From: JALZHR01 sp036389695
Lineage (GTDB): Bacteria > Acidobacteriota > Blastocatellia > Pyrinomonadales > Pyrinomonadaceae
Direction: 5' to 3'
Length of the DNA: 8,820 bases
Assembly: GCA_036389695.1 (NCBI GenBank)
Contig: DASVWG010000301.1
Location: 1 to 8,820 of the forward strand
Shown here in pieces: positions 1 to 6,388 of the stretch. The position numbers and the translations under genes are program-made. How positions within the stretch are numbered: position 1 is the stretch's first letter; each line of letters begins with the position of its first letter. The notes under the pieces are model-generated. The model was given only the letters and a program-made list of their open reading frames with translations, did no database searches and was not told the origin of the DNA.

Positions 1-532
1 TAAATTCCCCCAAACGATTTCGTCTTTCTACACTATTCTCGTCATTTTCGTCGGAATTTTCGTCATTTTCGTCGGAATTTTCGTTATTTTTGTCGGATGC
101 CACAAGCGAATTTATTACTTGCCCAGTTTTCAAAGAAGCAAGGATTAAAAGAATTCCAAATATGAGGAACCAGAAAGGAAAATATAAACTGGAGTTTATT
201 AAAATCAAACTTGTAATCACTATAAGAATACTCACTACCCAACTGCGTATCGAAACTTCAGTTCCGTATAAATGTGTTATTGCTAGGTAACGGATAAGAA
301 ATTGAATGAAAATTAGAACACAAGCGGAATAAGCAAAAATAAATTCAATTTGTGTCCATTTTTGAGACTCGAATCCGACTTTAAGAAGCAATCCTATATG
401 AGCAAATACGGTCGCAAAAATGAATGTCCGTTCATGATGATTCATATCGGTCGGACTTTCAGTTTTGGTTTCCATTGAAGGATTATTTACAACTCCAATG
501 TTATCTTTACTTTTAATTTCACTTTCTGGCAT
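1..532 (-). CDS. Partial multi-spanning membrane protein, function unknown
   Basis: An uninterrupted minus-strand frame of 177 codons runs from an ATG at 532-530 off the left edge, so only the N-terminal part is present. I do not recognise the family. Residues 1-36 are a hydrophilic, probably cytosolic leader (starts MPESEIKSKD). Four hydrophobic segments follow at about residues 36-52, 61-82, 98-116 and 117-134, which predicts a four-helix membrane domain. A highly acidic, Asn/Ser/Asp/Glu-rich tail begins near residue 146 and contains two tandem heptapeptides NSDENDE, encoded by a 21-bp DNA repeat. The ATG at 532 has no clear Shine-Dalgarno; a second ATG at codon 20 is possible. The gene is AT-rich, unlike the neighbouring rimP operon, and is transcribed divergently from it. 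The coding reading rests on frame length, membrane pattern and codon-level repeat; the function is unknown. Confidence 0.72.
   Translation of the reverse strand, partial: MPESEIKSKDNIGVVNNPSMETKTESPTDMNHHERTFIFATVFAHIGLLLKVGFESQKWTQIEFIFAYSACVLIFIQFLIRYLAITHLYGTEVSIRSWVVSILIVITSLILINSSLYFPFWFLIFGILLILASLKTGQVINSLVASDKNNENSDENDENSDENDENSVERRNRLGEF
41..97. repeat. 21-bp tandem repeat inside the partial membrane protein gene
   Basis: Two exact copies of a 21-bp unit lie at 41-61 and 62-82, followed by a diverged partial copy at 83-97. On the minus strand the unit encodes the heptapeptide NSDENDE. Because the unit is a multiple of three, copy-number change would keep the frame, so the acidic tail can change length without breaking the protein. 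Confidence 0.85.
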
Positions 533-697
533 TAGGCTTATTTTTTATCGTTTCTATTAATCAAAATTTCTTTAACGAAAACGGCGCTATATTAACACAG
601 GGTGAAAGTTGAAGGAAGAATTTTTTATTTGGTGACTACACATCAAGATTAATTGCATCACCAACTAAGAATTAGCACTTCTCAACTCAATCCTTCC
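533..697. other. AT-rich divergent intergenic region, no gene seen
   Basis: This stretch separates the minus-strand membrane protein gene from the operon promoter. I see no convincing coding frame. A TAATAT on the minus strand (about 588-593) could be a -10 for the membrane gene, but its -35 is poor. A 7-bp inverted repeat, TTGGTGA at 629-635 and TCACCAA at 658-664, has a 22-nt loop and no T-tract, so it does not look like a terminator; it could be an operator or chance. Confidence 0.4.
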
Positions 698-727
698 TTG
701 CCTTTTACCCACCCTTTCGTGTATGAT
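698..727 (+). promoter_or_regulatory. Predicted sigma70-type promoter of the rimP-nusA-infB operon
   Basis: A -35-like TTGCCT (698-703) and a -10-like TATGAT (722-727) are separated by 18 bp. They are correctly oriented about 80 bp upstream of rimP and ahead of the terminator-like leader hairpin. The expected transcription start is near 734. This is motif matching only, but it is the best promoter candidate in the upstream region. Confidence 0.55.
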
Positions 728-760
728 ATTCGTTTGCTGAAAGGCGTTGAGACGTTCTCG

Positions 761-786
761 GTGGGTTCGCGCCCACTTTTTATTTT
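761..786 (+). terminator. Terminator-like hairpin in the rimP leader (candidate attenuator)
   Basis: GTGGG at 761-765 pairs with CCCAC at 772-776, with an optional U-G closing pair, around a short loop. It is followed directly by TTTTTATTTT at 777-786. This is the layout of a short intrinsic terminator placed between the predicted promoter and the rimP start, 18 nt before the ATG. Upstream, GGCG at 743-746 could instead pair with CGCC at 770-773 and disrupt the stem, and GAGA/TCTC (749-752/756-759) could form a small hairpin. rimP leaders with premature terminators are known in other bacteria. Control by NusA here is inference. Confidence 0.5.
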
Positions 787-804
787 GGTGATAGAGTTTG
801 GGAA

Positions 805-1293
805 ATGAATAAGCTGGTGATTGCGGAACGGGTTCAGGCGATTGCCGCCGAAGCGGCGGGGAAGAATAATCTTGAGCTGGTTCACGTGGATGTGGTCGGG
901 ACGGTGAAGAGTCCGACGGTGAGGGTTTTTATTGACAAGCCGGGCGGCGTTTCGGTCGAGGATTGCACGACGGTGAGCCGGCAGATGGAAGCGGTTCTGG
1001 ACGCGGAGGATTTTATCTCTTCGGCTTATGTGCTGGAGGTTTCTTCGCCGGGTTTGGAGCGCGAGCTTTACAACCTGAAAGACTTTGAAAAATTCAGCGG
1101 AAATCTGGCGCGGGTTCGGACGCATGAGCCAATTAACGGGCAACGAAATTTTCGCGGGCGAATCAAAACTATTGACGGCGAAAACATCATCTTCGAAGAC
1201 AAAACCAACGGCGAAGTTAGTTTCCCTTACAACCAGGTAGCAAAAGCTAATTTAGAGATTGATTTAAACGAAGAATTCAAGCGAACGAAATAG
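805..1293 (+). CDS. rimP: Ribosome maturation factor RimP
   Basis: This 162-aa protein belongs to the RimP (YhbC/P15a) family, a cytosolic factor for 30S subunit maturation that acts during assembly of the head domain. It has the usual family length and architecture. The N-terminal alpha/beta domain (about 1-85) contains ELVHVDVVG and the VRVFIDKPGGV strand-turn. The family signature LEVSSPGLERELY follows at about 87-99. The C-terminal SH3-like beta-barrel (about 100-155) is glycine- and charge-rich. The ATG at 805 gives the expected N-terminus; the upstream purines (GGGAA) are a weak, very close Shine-Dalgarno. It is the first gene of the operon and sits behind a predicted promoter and leader hairpin. 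Its position directly before nusA is a strongly conserved arrangement and supports the call independently of the motifs. Confidence 0.96.
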   Translation: MNKLVIAERVQAIAAEAAGKNNLELVHVDVVGTVKSPTVRVFIDKPGGVSVEDCTTVSRQMEAVLDAEDFISSAYVLEVSSPGLERELYNLKDFEKFSGNLARVRTHEPINGQRNFRGRIKTIDGENIIFEDKTNGEVSFPYNQVAKANLEIDLNEEFKRTK

Positions 1294-1374
1294 TCCTTCG
1301 TTATTAGTCCTTCGTCCTTCGCAGGTTTTATCGCAAAGGACAAAGGACAAAGGACAAAGGACGAAAAGACGAAT
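1294..1374. repeat. Heptad repeat AAAGGAC x4 with inverted copies, rimP-nusA gap
   Basis: The 81-bp gap contains four exact tandem copies of AAAGGAC (1335-1362), followed by a partial copy (GAAAAGACG). Upstream, inverted half-copies TAGTCCTTCG lie at 1291-1300 and 1306-1315, followed by TCCTTCG. The arms can pair as an imperfect hairpin (GTCCTT to AAGGAC, with C-A mismatches at the joints) around a short loop (about 1323-1333). The rimP TAG stop is part of the first inverted copy. The purine-rich AAGGAC copies may also act as Shine-Dalgarno-like sequence for nusA, although the last one is 12 nt from the ATG. Confidence 0.8.
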
Positions 1375-3024
1375 ATGACATCAAGCATCGGGCAAAGCAT
1401 TGACGCATTGTGCACGGAACACGGTTTAGACCGTGACATGATTATCGAAGCGATGAAGGACGCCGTTCGCGCGGCGGCGCGAAAGCAGTTTAAGGCGCAG
1501 GACAAAACCGGCGAAAGCATCCAGGTCGATTGGAACAACGAAGAAGGAATGATTGAGATTTCCGCGCAGAAGGAAGTCGTCGAGGAAGTCGAAAATCCGC
1601 AGACCGAGCTTTCTTTAGTGGAAGCGCAGGAGATGGCGGGCGACGAAATCGAAATCGGCGATATGCTGCTTTTGCCTCTGCCGACCGAAGATTTGGGACG
1701 CATCGCGGCGCAGACGGCGAAACAGATTCTCGTCCAGAAAGTGCGCGAAGCCGTGCGCGAAAAAGTTTACGACGAATATATCGACCGCAAAGGCGAGCTG
1801 ATAAACGGCACGGTGAAAAGATTTGAGCGCGGCGATATGATTATCGACCTCGGCAACAATCTGGAAGCGGTTCTGCCGCGCCGCGAGCAGGTCAGAAGCG
1901 AAAACTGGAATCAGGGCGAGCGCATCCGCGTCGTCATCGCCGAAGTCACGAAAGACCCGAAAGGTCAGCAGATTATCGTCTCGCGCGCTTCGGCTGAGCT
2001 TTTGAAACGGCTGTTTGAAATGGAAGTGCCGGAGATTTACGACGATACGGTCGTGATTAAATCCGCCGTCCGCGAGCCGGGCGACCGCGCGAAAATCGCC
2101 GTCGCGTCGAACGAAAAAGACGTCGACCCGGTCGGCGCGTGCGTCGGGATGAAAGGCTCGCGCGTGCAGTCGATTATTAAAGAGCTGCGCGGCGAGAAAA
2201 TCGACATTATCGAATGGTCGGAAGAGCCGTCCGTGTTTGCGGCAAACGCTCTTTCACCGGCGAAAGTCAGCCAGGTGCGCATCGTCGACATCAACAAGCG
2301 CAAGATGGCGGTCATCGTCGTCGAAGACCAGCTTTCACTGGCAATCGGTAAAAAAGGTCAGAACGTCCGTCTGGCGACGCGTCTGGTCGGCTGGGACATA
2401 GATATTGTCAGCGAAGAAGTTATCAAGAAAGAAATCGCCCAGCAGATGGGCAAGATGATGGCTTCGGGCGAAGCCGTTCCGGTTTCCGCGCTCGAAGGCG
2501 TGACGCCGGCGCAAGCCAACGATTTGAAAGAAGCGGGTGTCAACGACGTCGAAACGCTGGCGGCAATGTCTGTTGACGATTTGGTCGATATGCTCGATAC
2601 GAGTCTCGACCAGGCGGAGAAGATTCTGAACGCGGCGAAAGCGGTGGTCAAGGCGAAGGAAGACGCCGCCAGCGCTCCGGCTGATGAATCGGGCGACGAA
2701 GCGGAAACGATTGAAACAGAGGAAGAAACAATTGAAGCCGGGGCGGAAGAAACTCCGGAAACGGAAGAATCATCAAATGTAGAAGAGGCTTCGGCGGAAA
2801 CGGAAGAATCTTCGGATACTGAGGAAGCTTCCGCGCCCGAAGAATCGAACGCCGAAGAATCTTCGGAAACGGAAGAATCGCCGGATGTCGAAGAACAAGC
2901 TTCGGAAACGGAAGAATCTTCGGAAACGGAAGAGGCTTCGGAAACTGAAGAATCGCAGACCGAAGAATCAAATACTGAAGAAACCGAAAACGATAAAGTT
3001 TCGGCGGAAGAAGCGCAGCAATGA
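1375..3024 (+). CDS. nusA: Transcription termination/antitermination factor NusA
   Basis: NusA binds RNA polymerase and nascent RNA and modulates pausing, intrinsic termination and antitermination. The 549-aa product shows the canonical order: RNAP-binding N-terminal domain (about 1-130), S1 domain (about 138-205, INGTVKRFERGDMIIDLG), KH1 with the GMKG loop at 258-261 in the conserved DPVGACVGMKGSRV context, and KH2 with GKKG at 325-328 (SLAIGKKGQNVRLA). A helix-hairpin-helix-like C-terminal unit (about 366-425, VSALEGVTPAQANDLKEAGV) follows. The last 120 residues or so (429-549) are low-complexity and extremely acidic, with repeated ETEESS motifs; this tail goes well beyond the minimal NusA. 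The ATG at 1375 sits after a heptad-repeat region and gives the expected N-terminus. A 103-bp structured gap separates it from infB. The identification is firm; the role of the tail is unknown. Confidence 0.98.
   Translation: MTSSIGQSIDALCTEHGLDRDMIIEAMKDAVRAAARKQFKAQDKTGESIQVDWNNEEGMIEISAQKEVVEEVENPQTELSLVEAQEMAGDEIEIGDMLLLPLPTEDLGRIAAQTAKQILVQKVREAVREKVYDEYIDRKGELINGTVKRFERGDMIIDLGNNLEAVLPRREQVRSENWNQGERIRVVIAEVTKDPKGQQIIVSRASAELLKRLFEMEVPEIYDDTVVIKSAVREPGDRAKIAVASNEKDVDPVGACVGMKGSRVQSIIKELRGEKIDIIEWSEEPSVFAANALSPAKVSQVRIVDINKRKMAVIVVEDQLSLAIGKKGQNVRLATRLVGWDIDIVSEEVIKKEIAQQMGKMMASGEAVPVSALEGVTPAQANDLKEAGVNDVETLAAMSVDDLVDMLDTSLDQAEKILNAAKAVVKAKEDAASAPADESGDEAETIETEEETIEAGAEETPETEESSNVEEASAETEESSDTEEASAPEESNAEESSETEESPDVEEQASETEESSETEEASETEESQTEESNTEETENDKVSAEEAQQ
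2750..2990 (+). repeat. Degenerate low-complexity repeats encoding the NusA acidic tail
   Basis: Many near-copies of TCTTCGGAAACGGAAGAA-like units occur here, encoding SSETEE-type peptide repeats with Glu, Ser and Thr dominant. The units are imperfect at DNA level but in frame. They generate long spurious open frames in other frames (basic Lys/Arg-rich on plus, Ser-rich on minus). They are likely to expand or contract by slippage or recombination. Confidence 0.8.
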
Positions 3025-3038
3025 CGGCGAAGATAAGG

Positions 3039-3102
3039 GAACGCGGTGCGGTGAAAAGTTAGATAATTTTCCGCTTTCTCTTTGGTCAAACTCACCGCGT
3101 TC
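3039..3102 (+). promoter_or_regulatory. Inverted repeat / possible RNA structure in the nusA-infB gap
   Basis: GAACGCGGTG at 3039-3048 is perfectly complementary to CACCGCGTTC at 3093-3102 (10 bp, 44-nt loop). Inside the loop, GCGG (3048-3051) plus AAAA (3054-3057) can pair with TTTT (3067-3070) plus CCGC (3071-3074), with a 2-nt bulge, which would make a nested hairpin. No T-tract follows, so it is not an intrinsic terminator. It lies 25 nt before the infB ATG and could shape infB translation or be an RNA processing site; that is inference. Confidence 0.5.
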
Positions 3103-3127
3103 AGGAACTACAGAGAAAGCAACCATT

Positions 3128-5959
3128 ATGACGCTAATAGGCAATAAAGTTCGTATTTACGACTTAGCCAAAGAATTAAAACAGGATACGAAGCGCATCA
3201 TCGAAGAGCTGCGGCGCGAAGGTGCCGATATCAGTGTGCCTTCAAATTCGGTGAGCAAAGAGCTGGCGGAAAAAATCCGCAACCGCTACTTTCCGAAAAA
3301 AGAAGTCGCGCCCGTGCGGACTATCAAGGTCATCAAGAAAGAAAAATCCGCCGCTCCGGCAGTCGAAGAAGCGCCTGTAGTCGAAGCGGAAATTCCCGCC
3401 GTCGAAACCGCCGCCGACACTGCTGCTGCTGCTGCTCCGCCGGTCGAAGAAAAGAAGGAAGAAAAAACTATCACAGCGCCAGTATTAGTCGAAGAAGCCA
3501 AGCCGAAAGTCGCCAATCGCACCTTCAAGCTTGCCAAAAGAGTGCAGCCGCCTTCGGCTGAAACCGAAACGGCAGCAATAGCCCCTGAGCCGGTCGAAGA
3601 AGAAATCGAGCCGGTCATCGAAGCTGCGCCCGTCGAGGAAATTGTCGAAGCCGCGCCGGTCGAAGAAACGATTGAAGCGCCGCCGGTCGAAGCCGACGTC
3701 GAAGAAACGCCGCCCGCCGATACGACCGTGACGACGCCGCAGGCTGTGCGTCCGACCGGAACGCAGGTCAAAAAACTCGTTCTGAACAAAAAAGCGCTCG
3801 ACGCCGGTATGAAACAGGGCGAGCGCGTCGTCGCGCCGACACCGCCGCCGGTGCAAAAGGTCGAAAAAGTTCAGACGCCGGTCGGCAGAACGAACGACCG
3901 CGACCGTCGAAATTTACGCGACGGCGGCAGAAAACCCGAATTTCGCGGCACGCCCGGCGAAACCGCCACGCCGCAAACCGTCTATACGCCGCCGCCCGAC
4001 ACGCGCAAGCAGGGACGCCGCGGCAATGTGAAAAAAGGCGGCGACCGCCGCAACGACGTGAAAGGCGGCGGACGCTTTGAGGAAAGAGAAATTGACTTTC
4101 AGCGCCCGCGCTCGATTGAGGAACGCATTCTCGACCAGGTCGGCAAATCAGACCAGACCGATTTGAAAACGGCTCGTCTCGTGGAAGGCGCGACCGTCCG
4201 CGATTTTGCCGAAAAGCTCGGCATCGTGCCGAAAGACGTCGTCCAGCTGCTGATTAAACGCGGCGTTTTCGCCACGCTCAACCAGCCCATCGGCGAAAAG
4301 CTCGCCCACGAGCTCGGCGAAAAATTCGGCTACAGCGTCAGCTTCGTGCCGTTTGAAGAGATGGTCGTCGAGCAGGAATTTGAAGAGCTCATCGCGGCTG
4401 ATTCCGATGATGTGATGCTGGCGCGCGCTCCGGTCGTGACCGTTATGGGACACGTCGACCACGGTAAAACCAGCTTGCTCGACGCGATTCGCTCGGCGAA
4501 CGTCGCGGAAGGCGAAGCGGGCGGAATCACGCAGCACATCGGCGCATACAGCGTTTTCGTGCCGAATCCGGATAATCCCACGGAACAGCGACGCGTCGTC
4601 TTTTTAGACACGCCCGGTCACGAAGCGTTTACGATGATGCGCGCGCGCGGCGCGAAAGCGACCGACATTGTCATTCTGGTCGTCGCGGCTGACGACGGCG
4701 TGATGCCGCAGACGGTCGAAGCCGTCGAGCACTCGAAAGCCGCCGGCGTGCCGATTATCGTCGCGATTAACAAGATTGATAAACCGGACGCGAATCCCGA
4801 CAAAGTGAAACAGGGACTTGCGACGCTCGGGCTTCAGCCGCAGGATTGGGGCGGCGATACGGAAATGATTCCCGTCTCGGCGAAAAAGCACGAAAATCTC
4901 GATACTCTGCTCGAAACGGTTCTGCTGCAAGCCGACATCATGGATTTGAAAGCCAGCCCGACGCGTCGCGCGTCAGGCGTCGTGCTCGAAGCCAAGCTCG
5001 ATAAAGGGCGCGGCTCGGTGGCGACGGTGCTGGTTCAGCAGGGAACTCTGCGCGTCGGCGACCCGTTCATCGTCGGACAGGTCAACGGCAAAGTGCGCGC
5101 GATGTTCAGCGACCGCGGCGAAATTATTACCGAAGCGCCGCCCGCCACGCCGGTCGAAGTTCTCGGTCTGCAGGGAATGCCGGGCGCGGGCGACACTTTT
5201 CAGGTCGTCGCTAATCTCGACCAGGCGGTTTCCATCGCCGGTCAGCGCCAGATGAAAGCGCGTCAGGCGGCGATGCTGAAAACGACGAAACGCGGCATCG
5301 AATCGCTCGGTCAGGCGGAAGTCAAAGAGCTGCTGGTTATTCTCAAAGCCGACGTGCAGGGCTCGGTCGAAGTCTTGCGCGGCACGCTCGAAAAGCTTTC
5401 GACCGAGAAAGTCAAAGTCCGCGTCATACGCTCCGGCGTCGGCGCGATTACCGAATCCGACGTCCTTCTCGCTTCGGCGACGCAAGCCGACAACACGCAG
5501 ACAGCCGTGGTCATCATCGGTTTCAACGTCCGACCGGAATCGAGAGCGGCGGAAGTAGCGAAACAGGAAGACGTCGATATTCGCCTGCATTCAATCATTT
5601 ACAAGATTGAAGAAGAAATCAAAGCGGCGCAAATCGGCATGCTCGACGCGATTGAAAAAGAAGTCATCCTCGGCAAAGCGCTGGTTCAGGAAGTCTTCAA
5701 AATCACGCGTGTCGGCACTATCGCGGGCTGCCGCGTCACCGACGGCGTCATTCGCCGCCAGGCAAGAGCGCGCCTGATTCGCGACGGCGTGGTCATCTGG
5801 GAAGGCGACATCGACTCGCTCCGGCGCTTTAAGGAAGACGTCTCGGAAGTCCGCACCGGATTCGAATGCGGCATCGGTCTGGTCAATTTCAACGACATCA
5901 AGGTCGATGACGAAATCGAAGCCTACATCATCGAGAGAGTCGCGGCAACAGAACTTTAA
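3128..5959 (+). CDS. infB: Translation initiation factor IF-2
   Basis: IF2 is the GTPase that brings fMet-tRNA to the 30S subunit and promotes 50S joining. From the ATG at 3128 the protein has 943 aa. An open frame extends 81 codons further upstream, but that part overlaps nusA out of frame and is unlike IF2. The chosen start gives a normal IF2N domain (about 1-55, IGNKVRIYDLAKELK). A long Ala/Pro/Glu linker with PVEE repeats (about 60-200) and a basic Arg/Gly-rich stretch (about 255-320) follow. A second IF2N-like domain lies at about 350-410. The G domain carries G1 GHVDHGKT (441-448), GGITQH (465-470), G3 DTPGH (494-498), G4 NKID (548-551) and G5 SAK (584-586). Beta-barrel domain II and the C-terminal domains run to the end. 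Nothing essential is missing. The Shine-Dalgarno is weak (AGAGAAAG). A structured gap precedes the gene and a perfect inverted repeat follows it. Confidence 0.98.
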   Translation: MTLIGNKVRIYDLAKELKQDTKRIIEELRREGADISVPSNSVSKELAEKIRNRYFPKKEVAPVRTIKVIKKEKSAAPAVEEAPVVEAEIPAVETAADTAAAAAPPVEEKKEEKTITAPVLVEEAKPKVANRTFKLAKRVQPPSAETETAAIAPEPVEEEIEPVIEAAPVEEIVEAAPVEETIEAPPVEADVEETPPADTTVTTPQAVRPTGTQVKKLVLNKKALDAGMKQGERVVAPTPPPVQKVEKVQTPVGRTNDRDRRNLRDGGRKPEFRGTPGETATPQTVYTPPPDTRKQGRRGNVKKGGDRRNDVKGGGRFEEREIDFQRPRSIEERILDQVGKSDQTDLKTARLVEGATVRDFAEKLGIVPKDVVQLLIKRGVFATLNQPIGEKLAHELGEKFGYSVSFVPFEEMVVEQEFEELIAADSDDVMLARAPVVTVMGHVDHGKTSLLDAIRSANVAEGEAGGITQHIGAYSVFVPNPDNPTEQRRVVFLDTPGHEAFTMMRARGAKATDIVILVVAADDGVMPQTVEAVEHSKAAGVPIIVAINKIDKPDANPDKVKQGLATLGLQPQDWGGDTEMIPVSAKKHENLDTLLETVLLQADIMDLKASPTRRASGVVLEAKLDKGRGSVATVLVQQGTLRVGDPFIVGQVNGKVRAMFSDRGEIITEAPPATPVEVLGLQGMPGAGDTFQVVANLDQAVSIAGQRQMKARQAAMLKTTKRGIESLGQAEVKELLVILKADVQGSVEVLRGTLEKLSTEKVKVRVIRSGVGAITESDVLLASATQADNTQTAVVIIGFNVRPESRAAEVAKQEDVDIRLHSIIYKIEEEIKAAQIGMLDAIEKEVILGKALVQEVFKITRVGTIAGCRVTDGVIRRQARARLIRDGVVIWEGDIDSLRRFKEDVSEVRTGFECGIGLVNFNDIKVDDEIEAYIIERVAATEL

Positions 5960-5961
5960 AA

Positions 5962-6028
5962 GGATGAGGGATGAAGGATGAGGGATGAGTGAAAACAAAT
6001 TTCATCCCTCATCCTTCATCCCTCATCC
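5962..6028. repeat. Perfect 27-bp inverted repeat of GGATGAR heptads, infB-rbfA gap
   Basis: The left arm (5962-5988) consists of consecutive GGATGAG/GGATGAA heptads and is an exact reverse complement of the right arm (6002-6028). The 13-nt loop is GTGAAAACAAATT (5989-6001). Transcribed, this gives a very stable hairpin that fills almost the whole 78-bp gap. It is followed by CTCAAAAATATG rather than a T-tract, so it does not look like an intrinsic terminator. The left arm has TGA at 5965, 5972, 5979 and 5986, covering all three frames. The loop word AAACAAATT recurs in the next gap, which suggests both are copies of one mobile or dispersed element. Confidence 0.93.
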
Positions 6029-6037
6029 CTCAAAAAT

Positions 6038-6388
6038 ATGCGTCGTCCTGAAAGATTTGCGGAAACCTTACGCGAAGAAATTACGGAGATTGTCGGTTAT
6101 GAGCTGGAAGACCCGCGCGTGCAATCGGCGACCGTGACGGAAGTTCGTCTGTCGGACAACCTGCGCGACGCGAAGGTCTTCGTTCTGGTCGAAGGCGAGG
6201 AAAACGAGATTCGGGAAGCGATGAAGGCGCTGCATCACGCCGAAAAATTTGTCCGCCAGCAGGTGACTCTGAATTTAAATCTGCGCCACGCGCCGCAGAT
6301 TCATTTTGTCCGCGACACGGTCGAGGAGCGCGCCGGACGCATCGACCGGATTTTAGAAGAAATAAAAGTGGGAAAGGATGAGGGATGA
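6038..6388 (+). CDS. rbfA: 30S ribosome-binding factor RbfA
   Basis: RbfA is a small KH-fold protein that binds the 30S subunit and promotes late 16S rRNA maturation, notably at low temperature. The product has 116 aa, the usual size. The family pattern is clear: an N-terminal RPERFAETLREEITEIV helix, DPRVQSATVTEVRLSDNLRDAKVFV in the middle, and a C-terminal RHAPQIHFVRDTVEERAGRIDRILEE. The ATG at 6038 starts only 9 nt after the end of a perfect 27-bp hairpin arm and has no Shine-Dalgarno; the upstream bases are CCCTCAAAAAT. The last residues (GKDEG) and the TGA stop are encoded by the first units of the next GGATGAR repeat, so the C-terminus seems to have been set by that element. The gene sits between infB and nrnA, as expected. 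Confidence 0.96.
   Translation: MRRPERFAETLREEITEIVGYELEDPRVQSATVTEVRLSDNLRDAKVFVLVEGEENEIREAMKALHHAEKFVRQQVTLNLNLRHAPQIHFVRDTVEERAGRIDRILEEIKVGKDEG

Noticed and set aside
90..290. 66-codon plus-strand open frame.
   Set aside because: It is antisense to the partial membrane protein, whose hydrophobic pattern and in-frame repeat make the minus strand the better reading.
629..664. 7-bp inverted repeat TTGGTGA/TCACCAA as terminator or operator.
   Set aside because: It is short, with a 22-nt loop and no T-tract; this much symmetry is expected by chance in AT-rich DNA.
733..780. The GGTTCGC-containing stem looked like a tRNA T-arm, and a tRNA precedes rimP in some bacteria.
   Set aside because: There is no matching acceptor, D or anticodon arm upstream, and the loop has 6 rather than 7 bases.
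2358..3095. 245-codon minus-strand Ser-rich open frame opposite nusA.
   Set aside because: It is a low-complexity mirror of the GAA/TCT repeats and the KH2 region; no domain, no ribosome binding site, and nusA is unambiguous.
2885..3127. The infB frame is open 81 codons upstream into nusA, which could suggest a NusA-IF2 frameshift fusion or a longer IF2.
   Set aside because: The extension is a Lys/Arg-rich out-of-frame reading of the nusA acidic repeats. The IF2N domain starts properly at ATG 3128 and no slippery site was seen.
4973..5590. Long minus-strand open frames opposite infB.
   Set aside because: They are shadows of a GC-biased, highly conserved gene. Their composition (Arg/Asp/His/Phe-rich) is typical of antisense readings.
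5962..6037. The perfect hairpin after infB was considered as an intrinsic terminator.
   Set aside because: No T-tract follows the stem, and rbfA begins 9 nt later in the same operon.
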